The notes: generated by a model not told the origin, from the sequence alone. A stretch of DNA of 64,000 bases from Parabacteroides sp. An277 (GCF_002159645.1 NZ_NFJB01000011.1:1-64000), one strand, 5' to 3'; shown: positions 35,534-44,742, counted from the first letter of the stretch. Numbers and translations: made by a program.

Positions 35534-36829
35534 CTATGCCAAGAGGTATTGCTTGAAGCAATCGAAATCGTTGGGAAGGGCAATGCTTTGTTTCTCGCCT
35601 TGCATAAATGCCTGCAACTTGTCGGGGATAGGAATTTCACGGTCTAAAATGGCGTCGACGGTCTCTTTGAACTTGGCTGGATGTGCCGTCTCGAGGAACA
35701 CGCCATGTTCCTTATCGGTCAACGAATCGCAGAGCGCCTGATAACCACAGGCTCCGTGCGGGTCGAGTACGTAACCCGTCTCGTCGAACGTGCGACGAAT
35801 CGTGTCGGCAATCTCTTCATCCGTATAATGCGCTCCGGAAATATGCCGCGTGATTTCAGCATGGTCGTGCTGGTAAAGGTCGAGAATGCGGGCAAAATTA
35901 CTCGGCGCGCCTACGTCCATTGCATTGGCTATCGTGCGGACCGAAGGACGAGGTTCATACTTTCCGCTCCGTAAGTACTCGAAGAAAACATCATTCCGGT
36001 TGTTCGCCGCAATAAAACGTTTAACGGGCAATCCCATTTCTGCTGCAAATAGACCCGCCGTCAGGTTTCCCAGATTGCCGCTCGGAACGCATACAACCCA
36101 CTCGTCGGCGACACCTCGAGCTGCCATTTGCGCATAGGCATTAAAATAGTAGAAGGACTGCGGGAGGAAACGCGCCACGTTGATGGAATTGGCCGACGTG
36201 AGGCGGAGCTTGGCATTTAAGGTTTCGTCGAGAAAGGCCGCCTTCACGAGCGCCTGGCAATCGTCGAACGTGCCGTCTACTTCGAGCGCCGTAATGTTTT
36301 GTCCTAAGGTCGCAAACTGGCATTCTTGAATGGGACTCACCTTCCCTTTTGGATAAAGCACATGCACTTGGATGCCCTCCACACCCAGAAAACCATTTGC
36401 TACAGCGCTGCCCGTATCGCCCGATGTGGCTACAAGCACATGCACGGGTTCTGCACTATCACGTAGGAAATGACGCAGCAACCGCGCCATGAAACGTGCT
36501 CCTACGTCTTTGAACGCCAGCGTCGGACCATGGAACAGTTCGAGGCTGTAGCGATTCCTGTCGACAGGCACTACGGGTGTCTCGAACGAAAGGGTATCGC
36601 GCACGATATTTTCCAAGGTTTCCTTTTCGATGTCCTCTCCAAAGAACGCATCCGCTACGATACAAGCAATATCGGCAAACGGCATTCCCGGCATCTGGCG
36701 AATGACATCCGCCTCGATGCGACGGATATGTTCCGGCATATACAATCCCTTGTCGCCCGCTAATCCTTTGATGACGGCTTCGCGGAGGGAAGCCAGCGGA
36801 ACTTGTTTATTCGTACTGTAATATTTCAT
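35534..36829 (-). CDS. thrC: Threonine synthase
   Basis: A fold-type II PLP enzyme of 431 residues. The PLP lysine is Lys107 in GPTLAFKDVGARF, and VLVATSGDTGSAVANGF and SGNLGNLTAG bind the cofactor phosphate. It converts O-phosphohomoserine to threonine. The start codon overlaps the stop of the apgM-like gene by four bases (ATGA), so the two are translationally coupled. Last gene of the thrA-apgM-thrC operon. Confidence 0.97.
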   Translation of the reverse strand: MKYYSTNKQVPLASLREAVIKGLAGDKGLYMPEHIRRIEADVIRQMPGMPFADIACIVADAFFGEDIEKETLENIVRDTLSFETPVVPVDRNRYSLELFHGPTLAFKDVGARFMARLLRHFLRDSAEPVHVLVATSGDTGSAVANGFLGVEGIQVHVLYPKGKVSPIQECQFATLGQNITALEVDGTFDDCQALVKAAFLDETLNAKLRLTSANSINVARFLPQSFYYFNAYAQMAARGVADEWVVCVPSGNLGNLTAGLFAAEMGLPVKRFIAANNRNDVFFEYLRSGKYEPRPSVRTIANAMDVGAPSNFARILDLYQHDHAEITRHISGAHYTDEEIADTIRRTFDETGYVLDPHGACGYQALCDSLTDKEHGVFLETAHPAKFKETVDAILDREIPIPDKLQAFMQGEKQSIALPNDFDCFKQYLLA

Positions 36830-38031
36830 CGCAGTAATTCTTTTATAAATTGATTCTTTTCTAAAAGCGGATAACGCCCGGCACGGACGGAAATTTCGTC
36901 GAAACGGGTTACCGCATCCGGCTCCATGCCTGGCTTATATATCAAGAAGGGGACTGGCTCGGCCGTATGCGTCCGAATCGCACAGGGCGTCGGATGGTCG
37001 GGTAGCACGGCTATCGCCACGGGTTCGTTCCACGTGCGGAGCGCCTCGACGACAGGCCCCACGATGCGGCTGTCGAGGTTCTCGATGGTGCGGACTTTCA
37101 GTTGGACATCTCCTTCGTGCCCTGCTTCATCGCTCGCCTCGACGTGCAAATAGACGAAATCGTCCGTTCGTAACGCCTCCAGCGCGGCAGCGGCTTTCCC
37201 TTCGTAGTTTGTGTCGTACAATCCGGTCGCACCCTCCACTTCGATGACTTTCAATCCCGCATAAACGCCGATGCCGCGAATGAGGTCGACAGCGGAAATC
37301 ACCGAACCTCGCCCAATGCCATACAGCTCGTGCAGGGTTTGCATCGCCGGACGCTCGCCAGGCGACCAGGGCCAGATGCTATTGGCCATGTCTTTTCCTT
37401 CCCGCGCCCGTTTTTGGTTGACGGGATGCGCCGGCAGGATTTCCTGCGAACGAAGTATCAACTCATTCAGGAAGGCGGCTGTCTCTTCGGCTTCCGGCCG
37501 CTCGGCGCGCACCAGATAAGGCGCGAAGGGCTGGAGGGGAATGTCGTGCGGCGGCGTGCAAAGCAGATGCTTGTCTCCCCGCTTCAGCACCAACAGATGG
37601 CGATACGACACACCGGGATAGAACTTCACCCGGTCGGAACCGAGCCGTTCGTCGAGATACGCCATCAGTTCCTCGGCCTCGCCCGTCGTGATATGCCCCG
37701 CCGAATGGTTCTTCAGCAAATCCCCTTCCACGCAGACGAGGTTGCAACGCATCGCGATTTCGCCCGGCTGCAAATCTACGTTCATGCTCGCCGCCTCCAA
37801 GACGCCGCGCCCCTCGTAGACGGTCGGCAAGTCGTAGCCCAGGACGGACATGTTCGCCACCTCGCTTCCCGGATGAAATCCATCGGCTACGGTCTTCAGC
37901 CGCCCGGTGACGCCTGCCGCCGCCAGCCGGTCCATGTGGGGCGTGCGGGCGTATTGCAACGGCGTTTGGCCTCCCAGTTCGGCAATCGGCTCGTCCGCCA
38001 TGCCATCTCCCAAAATGATTAAAGTCTTCAT
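36826..38031 (-). CDS. ApgM-like alkaline-phosphatase-superfamily enzyme in the thr operon (possible homoserine kinase analogue)
   Basis: A protein of 401 residues starting MKTLIILGDGMADEPI. HPGSEVANMSVLGYD contains the catalytic serine and DHPTPCAIRTH the metal-binding residues of cofactor-independent phosphoglycerate mutases of the archaeal type. It lies between thrA and thrC and is coupled to thrC, where homoserine kinase (ThrB) would be expected. No GHMP-type thrB is in the operon. Comparative genomics has proposed this family as a functional analogue of homoserine kinase; the sequence alone cannot choose between roles. The frame continues upstream to 38127 only through the repeat array, so ATG 38031 is used. 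Confidence 0.85.
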   Translation of the reverse strand: MKTLIILGDGMADEPIAELGGQTPLQYARTPHMDRLAAAGVTGRLKTVADGFHPGSEVANMSVLGYDLPTVYEGRGVLEAASMNVDLQPGEIAMRCNLVCVEGDLLKNHSAGHITTGEAEELMAYLDERLGSDRVKFYPGVSYRHLLVLKRGDKHLLCTPPHDIPLQPFAPYLVRAERPEAEETAAFLNELILRSQEILPAHPVNQKRAREGKDMANSIWPWSPGERPAMQTLHELYGIGRGSVISAVDLIRGIGVYAGLKVIEVEGATGLYDTNYEGKAAAALEALRTDDFVYLHVEASDEAGHEGDVQLKVRTIENLDSRIVGPVVEALRTWNEPVAIAVLPDHPTPCAIRTHTAEPVPFLIYKPGMEPDAVTRFDEISVRAGRYPLLEKNQFIKELLR

Positions 38032-38070
38032 GATACTTTTCCTTTTATATAAAACAATGTTCAAATCTTT

Positions 38071-38287
38071 CTGCAAACGTGCCCACGACGTGGGGAAGAA
38101 ATCAGAGCACTCTGCAAACGTGCCCACGACGTGGGGAAGAAATCAGAGCACTCTGCAAACGTGCCCACGACGTGGGGAAGAAATCGGAGCACTCTGCAAA
38201 CGTGCCCACGACGTGGGGAAGAAATCGGAGCACTCTGCAAACGTGCCCACGACGTGGGGAAGAAATCGGAGCGCTCTGCAAGCATTC
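38071..38287. repeat. 41-bp tandem array, 5 units plus partial, inside the thr operon
   Basis: Units start at 38071, 38112, 38153, 38194, 38235 and a partial one at 38276, exactly 41 bp apart. Each holds CCCACGACGTGGG, a hairpin-forming near-palindrome, and TGCAAACGT. The units are almost identical, differing at A/G of ATCAGAG/ATCGGAG and near the ends. The array fills the gap between the thrA stop and the apgM start. Confidence 0.95.
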
Positions 38288-40732
38288 CTACCGGATATTC
38301 GCAATCGAAATGATGTCGGCAAAGACACCTGCTGCCGTCACATCGGCTCCTGCGCCGTATCCCTGGATAATCATGGGATATTCGTGGTAGCGTTCCGTCG
38401 ATATCATGATGATATTGTTGCTGCCCTCCAGCTCGTAGAAGGGATGGTGGCTCGTGACCTCTTCCAACCCGACTTCGCACTTCCCGTTCTCCATGCGCGC
38501 CACGAAGCGCAACCGTTTGCCCTCGGCATCCAGCTGTTTGCGACGTGCTTCAAACGCGGCATCCATCTGCGGAATATCCCGCCAGAAATCCTCCAGCGAA
38601 CCCTGGAAATAGGTATCGGGGACGAACAGGTTCTTCTCCACGTCGGTTTGTTCTACCCGATAGCCTGCTTCGCGCGTCAAGATAACCAGCTTACGCACGA
38701 CGTCCTTGCCGCTCAGGTCAATGCGCGGGTCGGGCTCAGCGTATCCTGCCTCCATCGCCATCCGAATCGCTTGGCTGAAAGGCACCTCCGCGCTGATGGT
38801 ATTGAAGATATAATTGAGCGTGCCCGAAAGGACAGCTTCGAGCTTGAGGATATGGTCTCCGCTATTGATGAGGTCGTTCATCGTATTGATAATCGGCAGC
38901 CCCGCGCCTACATTCGTCTCGAAAAGGAACTTGATGTCGCGATGGCGGGCCGTCTCTTTCAGTTGGATATAATTCTCGTAAGAAGAAGAAGCCGCCTCTT
39001 TGTTGGCCGCCACGACGGAGACGTTCCCGTTGAGCAACCGGCTATACAGCGCGGCGATATCGGGACTGGCCGTACAATCCACGAAGACGGAGTTGAAGAT
39101 ATTCATCGTCAGGATGGCGTCGCACAACGACTGGGGTGTGCTATCCTCCCCTTTCGTCATCAACTCTTCCCGATAGTTATCCAAGCAGATGCCATCGCGG
39201 TTGAAAATCGCCTTCTTCGAATTGGCAATGCCGACGATATTCAGCTTCAATCCATTCTGCTCGATGAGGTTGGGCTGCTGCAACCGAATCTGCTCCAAGA
39301 GATTCCCTCCTACCGTACCGATACCTACGACAAAAAGGTTCAGTACTTTGTATTCGGAAAGGAAAAACGAATCGTGGATGGAGTTCAACGCCTTGCGCAG
39401 GTATTTCAGCTTGATGACGAAGGAGATGTTCGTCTCGGAAGCTCCTTGCGCACAAGCTATCACGCTGATACCCGCACGCCCCAACGTACCGAAGAGCTTG
39501 CCTGCGATACCCGGCGTACGCTTCATGTGCTCGCCCACGATAGCCACGGTAGCCAAATCCTTCTCGGCTACGGTATCGTTCATATCGCCCTGCGCGCGTT
39601 CGGCTGCAAACTCCTCGTCGAGCACCTTCACGGCTAAGTCTGCATCCGCGTTCTTTACGGCGAAAGTGGTATTATTCTCGGAGCTGGCTTGCGATACCAT
39701 GAAGACGCTGATGCCATTCTTCGCCAACGTCTTGAAGATACGGTAATTCACCCCAATGACACCCACCATACCCAAACCTTGCACGGTAATGAGGCACGTA
39801 TCGTTGATGGAAGAGATACCCTTGATAAGCCCCTTCCCTACCGTTGCCTTCTCTTTGGCACGCGAAATGTAAGTACCTCGCGCACTGGGGTTGAACGTAT
39901 TGCGAATGCGTATCGGAATGTTTTTATGGTAAACGGGATAAATCGTAGGCGGATAGATAACTTTCGCTCCGAAATTACAAAGCTCCATCGCCTCGGTAAA
40001 GCTCAGTCGGTCGATGACGTAAGCGGAATTAATCACGCGCGGGTCAGCCGTCATGAAGCCATCCACGTCTGTCCATATCTCGAGGATGGAAGCATCGAGC
40101 GCAGTCGCCAAGATAGATGCCGTATAATCCGAGCCACCACGCCCCAGGTTCGTTACCTCCCCATTGTCGCGGCTTGTCGAAATAAAGCCCGGTACCAACG
40201 AGACTTTGGGAAGCGGGTTGAACGTCTCGCGAATCAATCGGTTCGTTTGTTCGAAATCCACCACGTGTTTGTTGAACTGCTTCACCGTCTTGATGAATTT
40301 GCGCGAATCAAAAAGCTGCGCATCCCGAATCACATGCGAAACGATAAGCGACGAAAGACGTTCGCCATAGCTGACGATAGCGTCTGACGTCTTACATGAC
40401 AAGTCGTTGATTAAGAATACCCCCCGAAGGATATTCCCCAACTCGTCGAGGAGGTTCATCGCCCGAATCTGTACGCTCCGACGTACTTCCGCATCGGGAA
40501 TCACCCCTTCGATGACATCCAAATGACGCGAGACGATACCCGAAAATTCCTTCTCGTACGATACATCCCCTTGCGCCGCCAAGGCTGATGTCTGTAACAA
40601 TTTGTCCGTAATGCCACCCAACGCTGAAACAACCACCACGACAGGCTCTTCCACCGCTTCTACTATCTTCTTTACACTTAAAATACTATCGATTGTGCCG
40701 ACGGATGTCCCGCCAAACTTTAAAACTTTCAT
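38288..40732 (-). CDS. thrA: Bifunctional aspartate kinase / homoserine dehydrogenase I
   Basis: A protein of 814 residues. The aspartokinase domain starts KFGGTSVG (5-12), paired ACT regulatory domains span about 310-460, and the homoserine dehydrogenase domain starts at GIGTVGGNLL (470-479). It catalyses the first and third steps from aspartate to homoserine, and the ACT domains suggest feedback inhibition by threonine. It heads the operon thrA-apgM-thrC. A ~175-nt leader with a duplicated bipartite motif precedes it. Confidence 0.97.
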   Translation of the reverse strand: MKVLKFGGTSVGTIDSILSVKKIVEAVEEPVVVVVSALGGITDKLLQTSALAAQGDVSYEKEFSGIVSRHLDVIEGVIPDAEVRRSVQIRAMNLLDELGNILRGVFLINDLSCKTSDAIVSYGERLSSLIVSHVIRDAQLFDSRKFIKTVKQFNKHVVDFEQTNRLIRETFNPLPKVSLVPGFISTSRDNGEVTNLGRGGSDYTASILATALDASILEIWTDVDGFMTADPRVINSAYVIDRLSFTEAMELCNFGAKVIYPPTIYPVYHKNIPIRIRNTFNPSARGTYISRAKEKATVGKGLIKGISSINDTCLITVQGLGMVGVIGVNYRIFKTLAKNGISVFMVSQASSENNTTFAVKNADADLAVKVLDEEFAAERAQGDMNDTVAEKDLATVAIVGEHMKRTPGIAGKLFGTLGRAGISVIACAQGASETNISFVIKLKYLRKALNSIHDSFFLSEYKVLNLFVVGIGTVGGNLLEQIRLQQPNLIEQNGLKLNIVGIANSKKAIFNRDGICLDNYREELMTKGEDSTPQSLCDAILTMNIFNSVFVDCTASPDIAALYSRLLNGNVSVVAANKEAASSSYENYIQLKETARHRDIKFLFETNVGAGLPIINTMNDLINSGDHILKLEAVLSGTLNYIFNTISAEVPFSQAIRMAMEAGYAEPDPRIDLSGKDVVRKLVILTREAGYRVEQTDVEKNLFVPDTYFQGSLEDFWRDIPQMDAAFEARRKQLDAEGKRLRFVARMENGKCEVGLEEVTSHHPFYELEGSNNIIMISTERYHEYPMIIQGYGAGADVTAAGVFADIISIANIR

Positions 40733-40777
40733 CTGTTTGATTTTCTATCTGTAGGTTATCTAACTAATATATATGTA

Positions 40778-40882
40778 TCACGAAGCAGACACAACGCCCG
40801 TCTGCCAATGGAACAAAACGTTTGCACTTCCCCCCAAAAGGGGCATCAACGCCCAAGTGTAATATATGTTCAACGTTTGCAT
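40778..40882 (-). other. Possible 34-codon leader ORF upstream of thrA
   Basis: An ATG at 40882 opens 34 codons ending in TGA at 40778, wholly inside the predicted thrA leader. It starts MQTLNIYYTW and is not enriched in Thr or Ile codons, so classical attenuation by this peptide is unlikely. Its start codon sits directly on one of the repeated boxes. Confidence 0.25.
40792..40881 (-). promoter_or_regulatory. Duplicated bipartite motif in the thrA leader
   Basis: On the minus strand TGCAAACGTT, 17 nt, then GGGCGTTG occurs twice (40881-40847 and 40826-40792), with both boxes 55 bp apart and the same spacer length but different spacer sequences. CAA(A)CG can pair with CGTTG, so each copy can form a hairpin in RNA. 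A CCCC-AAAA-GGGG palindrome lies between them and a GCAGAC/GTCTGC hairpin (40785-40805) overlaps the second copy. The pattern fits a tandem operator or tandem RNA element controlling thrA. Confidence 0.6.
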
Positions 40883-40915
40883 GGTCTTTCTTTTCTTTAC
40901 ATTCGTTTTCGGATG

Positions 40916-40947
40916 CAATATTACAAGATATTTTTAGAAAAAGCAAA
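40916..40947 (-). promoter_or_regulatory. Predicted thrA promoter
   Basis: On the minus strand TTTG (complement of 40944-40947), 20 nt, then TAATATTG (complement of 40916-40923), one mismatch from TAnnTTTG. It predicts a leader of about 175 nt. Confidence 0.5.
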
Positions 40948-41000
40948 CTTTATTTTACGAAGATGCCTCTTTTCGCGCAAAAAGTGCCTATTTCAGAAGA

Positions 41001-41066
41001 AAAAATAGTTATAATCGCGCGGGATTCTCGTTAGAATCGCATCCGATTCTCGTTATATTTTGCCAT
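41001..41066. repeat. 22-bp tandem repeat, about 3 units, upstream of the acyltransferase gene
   Basis: GATTCTCGTTA starts at 41023 and 41045; a diverged unit at 41001 keeps GTTA-AATCGC at the same phase. The 13-mer GATTCTCGTTATA at 41045 is identical to one at 10022. The 40733-41155 gap otherwise holds the thrA leader and a TACCTTTG -7 box at 41096-41103. Confidence 0.6.
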
Positions 41067-41155
41067 AGGACAAAAATTTGCCGTCCGAAAATCCATACCT
41101 TTGCCCCGATAATCGAAAAACATAACACTTAATTCATCAAAAACACAGTTTTATC

Positions 41156-42313
41156 ATGGGAAAAATTTCAGCAGCCGCATTTGCGGATACCAAGCCCCAC
41201 TACGAGATTCTGGACGGATTGCGTGGCGTGGCAGCACTTTTAGTCGTGTTCTATCACATCTTCGAAGGACTTTCGTTTGCGGCAGGAGGAACACTTATTA
41301 CCACTATCAACCACGGCTATTTGGCGGTGGATTTCTTCTTCATCCTCTCAGGGTTTGTCATTGGATATGCCTACGATGACCGTTTGGGCAAGACGATGAC
41401 ACTTGGGAATTTCTTCAAACGACGCCTTATCCGTTTGCATCCGATGATAGTGATGGGCGCGTTGCTGGGCGTTGTCTTCTACGTCTTGCAAGGATGCGTG
41501 AAGTGGGACGGCACGCACGTGTCGACTTCCTTGATTATGCTCGCTTTGCTCTGCGCGATGTTTTTCATTCCGGCTACGCCGGGTGCCAGTTACGACATTC
41601 GCGGCAATGGCGAGATGTTCTCTTTGAACGGTCCCAGTTGGTCACTCTTCTTCGAATACATTGGGAACCTATTGTATGCGATTTTCATCCATCGCCTTTC
41701 AAACAAGGCACTGACGGTATGGGTTTTCCTGTTGGGCATCGCTTTGGCATGGTTTGCTTTGTTCGATGTCGCAGGATATGGGATGATAGGTGTGGGATGG
41801 ACGCTCGACGGCGTGAACTTCTTGGGCGGTTCGCTTCGGATGCTCTTCCCCTTCTCGCTTGGCATCCTGCTTTCGCGAAACTTCAAACCTATTCAGGTGA
41901 GAGGCGCGTTTTGGATTTGCTCGTTGGTTTTATTGGTGCTCTTTTGCGTACCCTACATCGAGAGCGAGGGTATGATTAGCCTGAACGGTTTGTTTGAAAC
42001 GGTGTGCATCCTCTTTATCTTCCCTGTATTGGTTTGGATTGGCGCATCAGGAAAAACAACAGACAAGCGCTCGACGCAGATATGCAAGTTTTCGGGTGAT
42101 ATTTCTTTCCCGCTCTATGCCGTACATTACCCCGTCATGTACCTGTTCTATGCTTGGTTGATTGAGCACAAGTACTATACGTTTGGCGAAATCTGGCCGA
42201 TGGCTATCGTGGTATATTTCGGAAGCATCCTTTTGGCATACCTCTGTTTGAAAGGATATGACGAACCTGTAAGGCGATGGCTCACGCGGAAATTTTTACC
42301 AAAGAAGAAGTAA
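41156..42313 (+). CDS. Acyltransferase 3 family membrane protein
   Basis: A protein of 385 residues with about ten membrane helices. The opening YEILDGLRGVAALLVVFYHI contains the catalytic-type histidine and arginine of the acyltransferase 3 (OafA/NodX-like) family. Such enzymes O-acetylate or O-acylate sugars of the envelope or capsule at the inner membrane. It lies 59 nt before the GH84 gene on the same strand. The acceptor is unknown. Confidence 0.9.
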   Translation: MGKISAAAFADTKPHYEILDGLRGVAALLVVFYHIFEGLSFAAGGTLITTINHGYLAVDFFFILSGFVIGYAYDDRLGKTMTLGNFFKRRLIRLHPMIVMGALLGVVFYVLQGCVKWDGTHVSTSLIMLALLCAMFFIPATPGASYDIRGNGEMFSLNGPSWSLFFEYIGNLLYAIFIHRLSNKALTVWVFLLGIALAWFALFDVAGYGMIGVGWTLDGVNFLGGSLRMLFPFSLGILLSRNFKPIQVRGAFWICSLVLLVLFCVPYIESEGMISLNGLFETVCILFIFPVLVWIGASGKTTDKRSTQICKFSGDISFPLYAVHYPVMYLFYAWLIEHKYYTFGEIWPMAIVVYFGSILLAYLCLKGYDEPVRRWLTRKFLPKKK

Positions 42314-42372
42314 AATACAGCTTTTGTCATACAAAATCGCTATATTTGTCATGAATTATAAAAAACAAGCGT

Positions 42373-44742
42373 ATGAAAAACAACAACCCATGGATTGCTT
42401 GGAGCATGGCTTTCGCTTTGATGTGCGGCACTTTGTCGGCACAAGAAGCTGATTTTGACTTGTCATCCCAACGGTCGGAAGCTCAAAACGTGTTGCCTGT
42501 ACCAGGCAAGAAACTAAATCACGAGGGGATTATTGTAAATCCCACACCGCATCAAATGACGCTCGACAAGAGCCACCGCGTGGATATTTCAAGCGGCATC
42601 TCTTTACAAGACAAACAAAAGAAGTTCGCCCAGGATTTCGGCTTTACCACTCTTTCAGACAAAGGGGTGAAGCTCTCTATCGATTTTGGCACGAAGTTGG
42701 CCAAGAAGCAAGGCGTCAAAGAGGTGTCAGGTGCCTATGCATTTACGATAGATGAAAAGGGCATCCGTATCGTAGGGTACGACGAACGAGGAGCTTACTA
42801 TGGTATCCAAACGTTGCGCCAACTGATAGAAAGCCCTGCCTTCAAGGACGGGAAGTTGCCATACGTTACCATCAACGATTATCCGGACTTGCCTTTCCGT
42901 GGCGTTGTCGAAGGATTTTATGGTACGCCTTGGAGCCATGAAGTGCGCATGTCGCTTATCGACTTTTATGGCAAATTCAAGATGAACACCTACCTGTATG
43001 GCCCGAAAGACGACCCTTACCATAGCAGTCCGAATTGGCGGTTGCCTTATCCGGAAGAGGAGGCGAAAAAGATTCGGGAATTGGTGTCACGTTGTCACGC
43101 GTCACGGGTGGATTTCGTATGGGCTATCCATCCAGGAAAAGATATTAAATGGAACGAAGAGGATTACCAGAACCTCGTGCATAAGTTCAACCTGATGTAC
43201 GACTTGGGGGTTCGTTCGTTTGCTGTCTTTTTTGATGATATTTCAGGAGAAGGCACCAACCCTGAACGGCAAGTCGAGCTCCTCAACCGCCTGACGAAAG
43301 ATTTCGTGCACAAGAAGGGAGATATTGCCTCGCTCACGGTTTGCCCTACGGATTATTCCAAACTTTGGGCGAACCCTACGCCTCAAGGTAGCTTGGCTAT
43401 CTATGGCAATACGCTCGACAAATCGGTACAGGTGTTTTGGACGGGCGATGTCGTCTGCAGCGATTTAACGCGCGAGACGATGGAATGGCTCAACACGCGC
43501 ATCCAACGCCCAGGGTATTATTGGTGGAACTTCCCTGTAACGGATTACGCACGGCATATCCTCATGCAAGGCCCGTCGTATGGTTTGGATACGACTTTGA
43601 CGGCAAATGATTTGTGTGGTATCGTCTCCAACCCCATGGAGCATGGCGAGGCGTCGAAGCTCGCGCTGTATGGCGTAGCGGATTATGCGTGGAACGTCGC
43701 CTCTTATAATGCATTGGATAATTGGGAACGGGGCTTGGCTGAACTCATGCCTAACACCACCGAGGCATACCGCACGTTTGCTATCCATTCAGCGGATACG
43801 GAAACGGGTTACCGGCGCGACGAATCGTGGGAAACGACTACCTTCCGCCTGAAGGATTATACCGACGAAAAGGCAGACGCGCTTTTGGCTGAGTTTAAAC
43901 GGGTGGCTGCTACCCCGCAGGCTATCGAGCAGGGATGCGAGAATAAGCTCCTTGTGCAGGAACTTCGTCCGTGGCTCGACGAGTTTGAAAAACTGGGGGT
44001 GCGTGGCGAACGGGCTATCGAACTGATGAAGCTCTATCGCACAGGTACCGACGAGGCTGCCTTTTGGGATAAATATACACAGAACCTGATGAGTGCCGAC
44101 GCGCGCAAAGCCTACGAGGCGCACAAAATCGGCACCATGAAGCTCCAACCCTTCTACGAACGCGCCATGGATGATATGGCAGATGCCTTCTTGGAGAAGC
44201 TCTTGGGCAAGAAGCCGATGCTTTATAAGGGGATTGGCTCGTTTGCCAACTCCAGCTCTACGCTGACGAAGCTCATGTTCGACAACGATTCGACGACACA
44301 CTACACCTCGGGGTTTGCCCAAAAGGAGGGCGATTGGATTGGTATCGATATGGGTAGCGTGCAGCCTGTGCGCGAAGTTTCTATCTTGCAAGGACGAAAC
44401 TCGGTGGATGATGTGGATTACTTTGACCATGCGTGCCTCGAAGCCTCGGCAGATGGACGCACTTGGACAACGCTCCTCCCTGAATTGACGCGCCAATACG
44501 TCATCCATTGGAGCAGCGAAACGCCTGTCGACGCGCGCTACGTGCGTCTCCTTCGCCTCGATTCGGAGAAGAAGAATTATGCTGCCGTGCGTTCGTTCGA
44601 CGTGAACCCACTCCACGAGTCGTCGTTGGGCGCACCTTGGGATATGCGGTATGCCTTCGACAAGCGTATCGATACCTCGTTTGCGCTCGATGGTACCCGC
44701 TCGTGGCTATCCCCGAAGGTACACGAGGCTATACGTTCCTGA
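42373..44742 (+). CDS. GH84 beta-N-acetylglucosaminidase (O-GlcNAcase-like), C-terminus frameshifted
   Basis: A protein of 789 residues with a Sec signal (to about residue 24, ending LSAQ). The N-terminal domain precedes the GH84 barrel (FRGVVEGFYGTPWSHEVR) with the catalytic pair Asp288-Asp289 in FFDDISGEG. A helical domain and an F5/8-type (CBM32-like) domain follow. The homologous C-terminal tail is not in this frame but continues in the -1 frame from about 44710 to 44915. A one-base deletion near 44700-44712 would restore a protein of about 847 residues. The catalytic domain is intact, so the product may still cut GlcNAc from mucin or host glycans. Confidence 0.88.
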   Translation: MKNNNPWIAWSMAFALMCGTLSAQEADFDLSSQRSEAQNVLPVPGKKLNHEGIIVNPTPHQMTLDKSHRVDISSGISLQDKQKKFAQDFGFTTLSDKGVKLSIDFGTKLAKKQGVKEVSGAYAFTIDEKGIRIVGYDERGAYYGIQTLRQLIESPAFKDGKLPYVTINDYPDLPFRGVVEGFYGTPWSHEVRMSLIDFYGKFKMNTYLYGPKDDPYHSSPNWRLPYPEEEAKKIRELVSRCHASRVDFVWAIHPGKDIKWNEEDYQNLVHKFNLMYDLGVRSFAVFFDDISGEGTNPERQVELLNRLTKDFVHKKGDIASLTVCPTDYSKLWANPTPQGSLAIYGNTLDKSVQVFWTGDVVCSDLTRETMEWLNTRIQRPGYYWWNFPVTDYARHILMQGPSYGLDTTLTANDLCGIVSNPMEHGEASKLALYGVADYAWNVASYNALDNWERGLAELMPNTTEAYRTFAIHSADTETGYRRDESWETTTFRLKDYTDEKADALLAEFKRVAATPQAIEQGCENKLLVQELRPWLDEFEKLGVRGERAIELMKLYRTGTDEAAFWDKYTQNLMSADARKAYEAHKIGTMKLQPFYERAMDDMADAFLEKLLGKKPMLYKGIGSFANSSSTLTKLMFDNDSTTHYTSGFAQKEGDWIGIDMGSVQPVREVSILQGRNSVDDVDYFDHACLEASADGRTWTTLLPELTRQYVIHWSSETPVDARYVRLLRLDSEKKNYAAVRSFDVNPLHESSLGAPWDMRYAFDKRIDTSFALDGTRSWLSPKVHEAIRS

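Noticed and set aside
38071-38287. Possible CRISPR array or protein repeat (open frames on both strands)
   Set aside because: The whole 41-bp unit repeats. The open frames arise only because the unit lacks stops and run out of frame into thrA and apgM.
37907-39637. 576-residue plus-strand ORF
   Set aside because: Antisense shadow of thrA plus the 41-bp array; the composition is that of a reverse-complement of coding DNA.
40778-40882. Threonine attenuator leader peptide
   Set aside because: The leader ORF lacks a run of Thr or Ile codons, so classic attenuation is not supported; kept only as a low-confidence feature.
44690-44742. Programmed -1 frameshift in the GH84 gene
   Set aside because: No X-XXY-YYZ slippery heptamer or strong downstream stem was seen; a deletion or read error is simpler.
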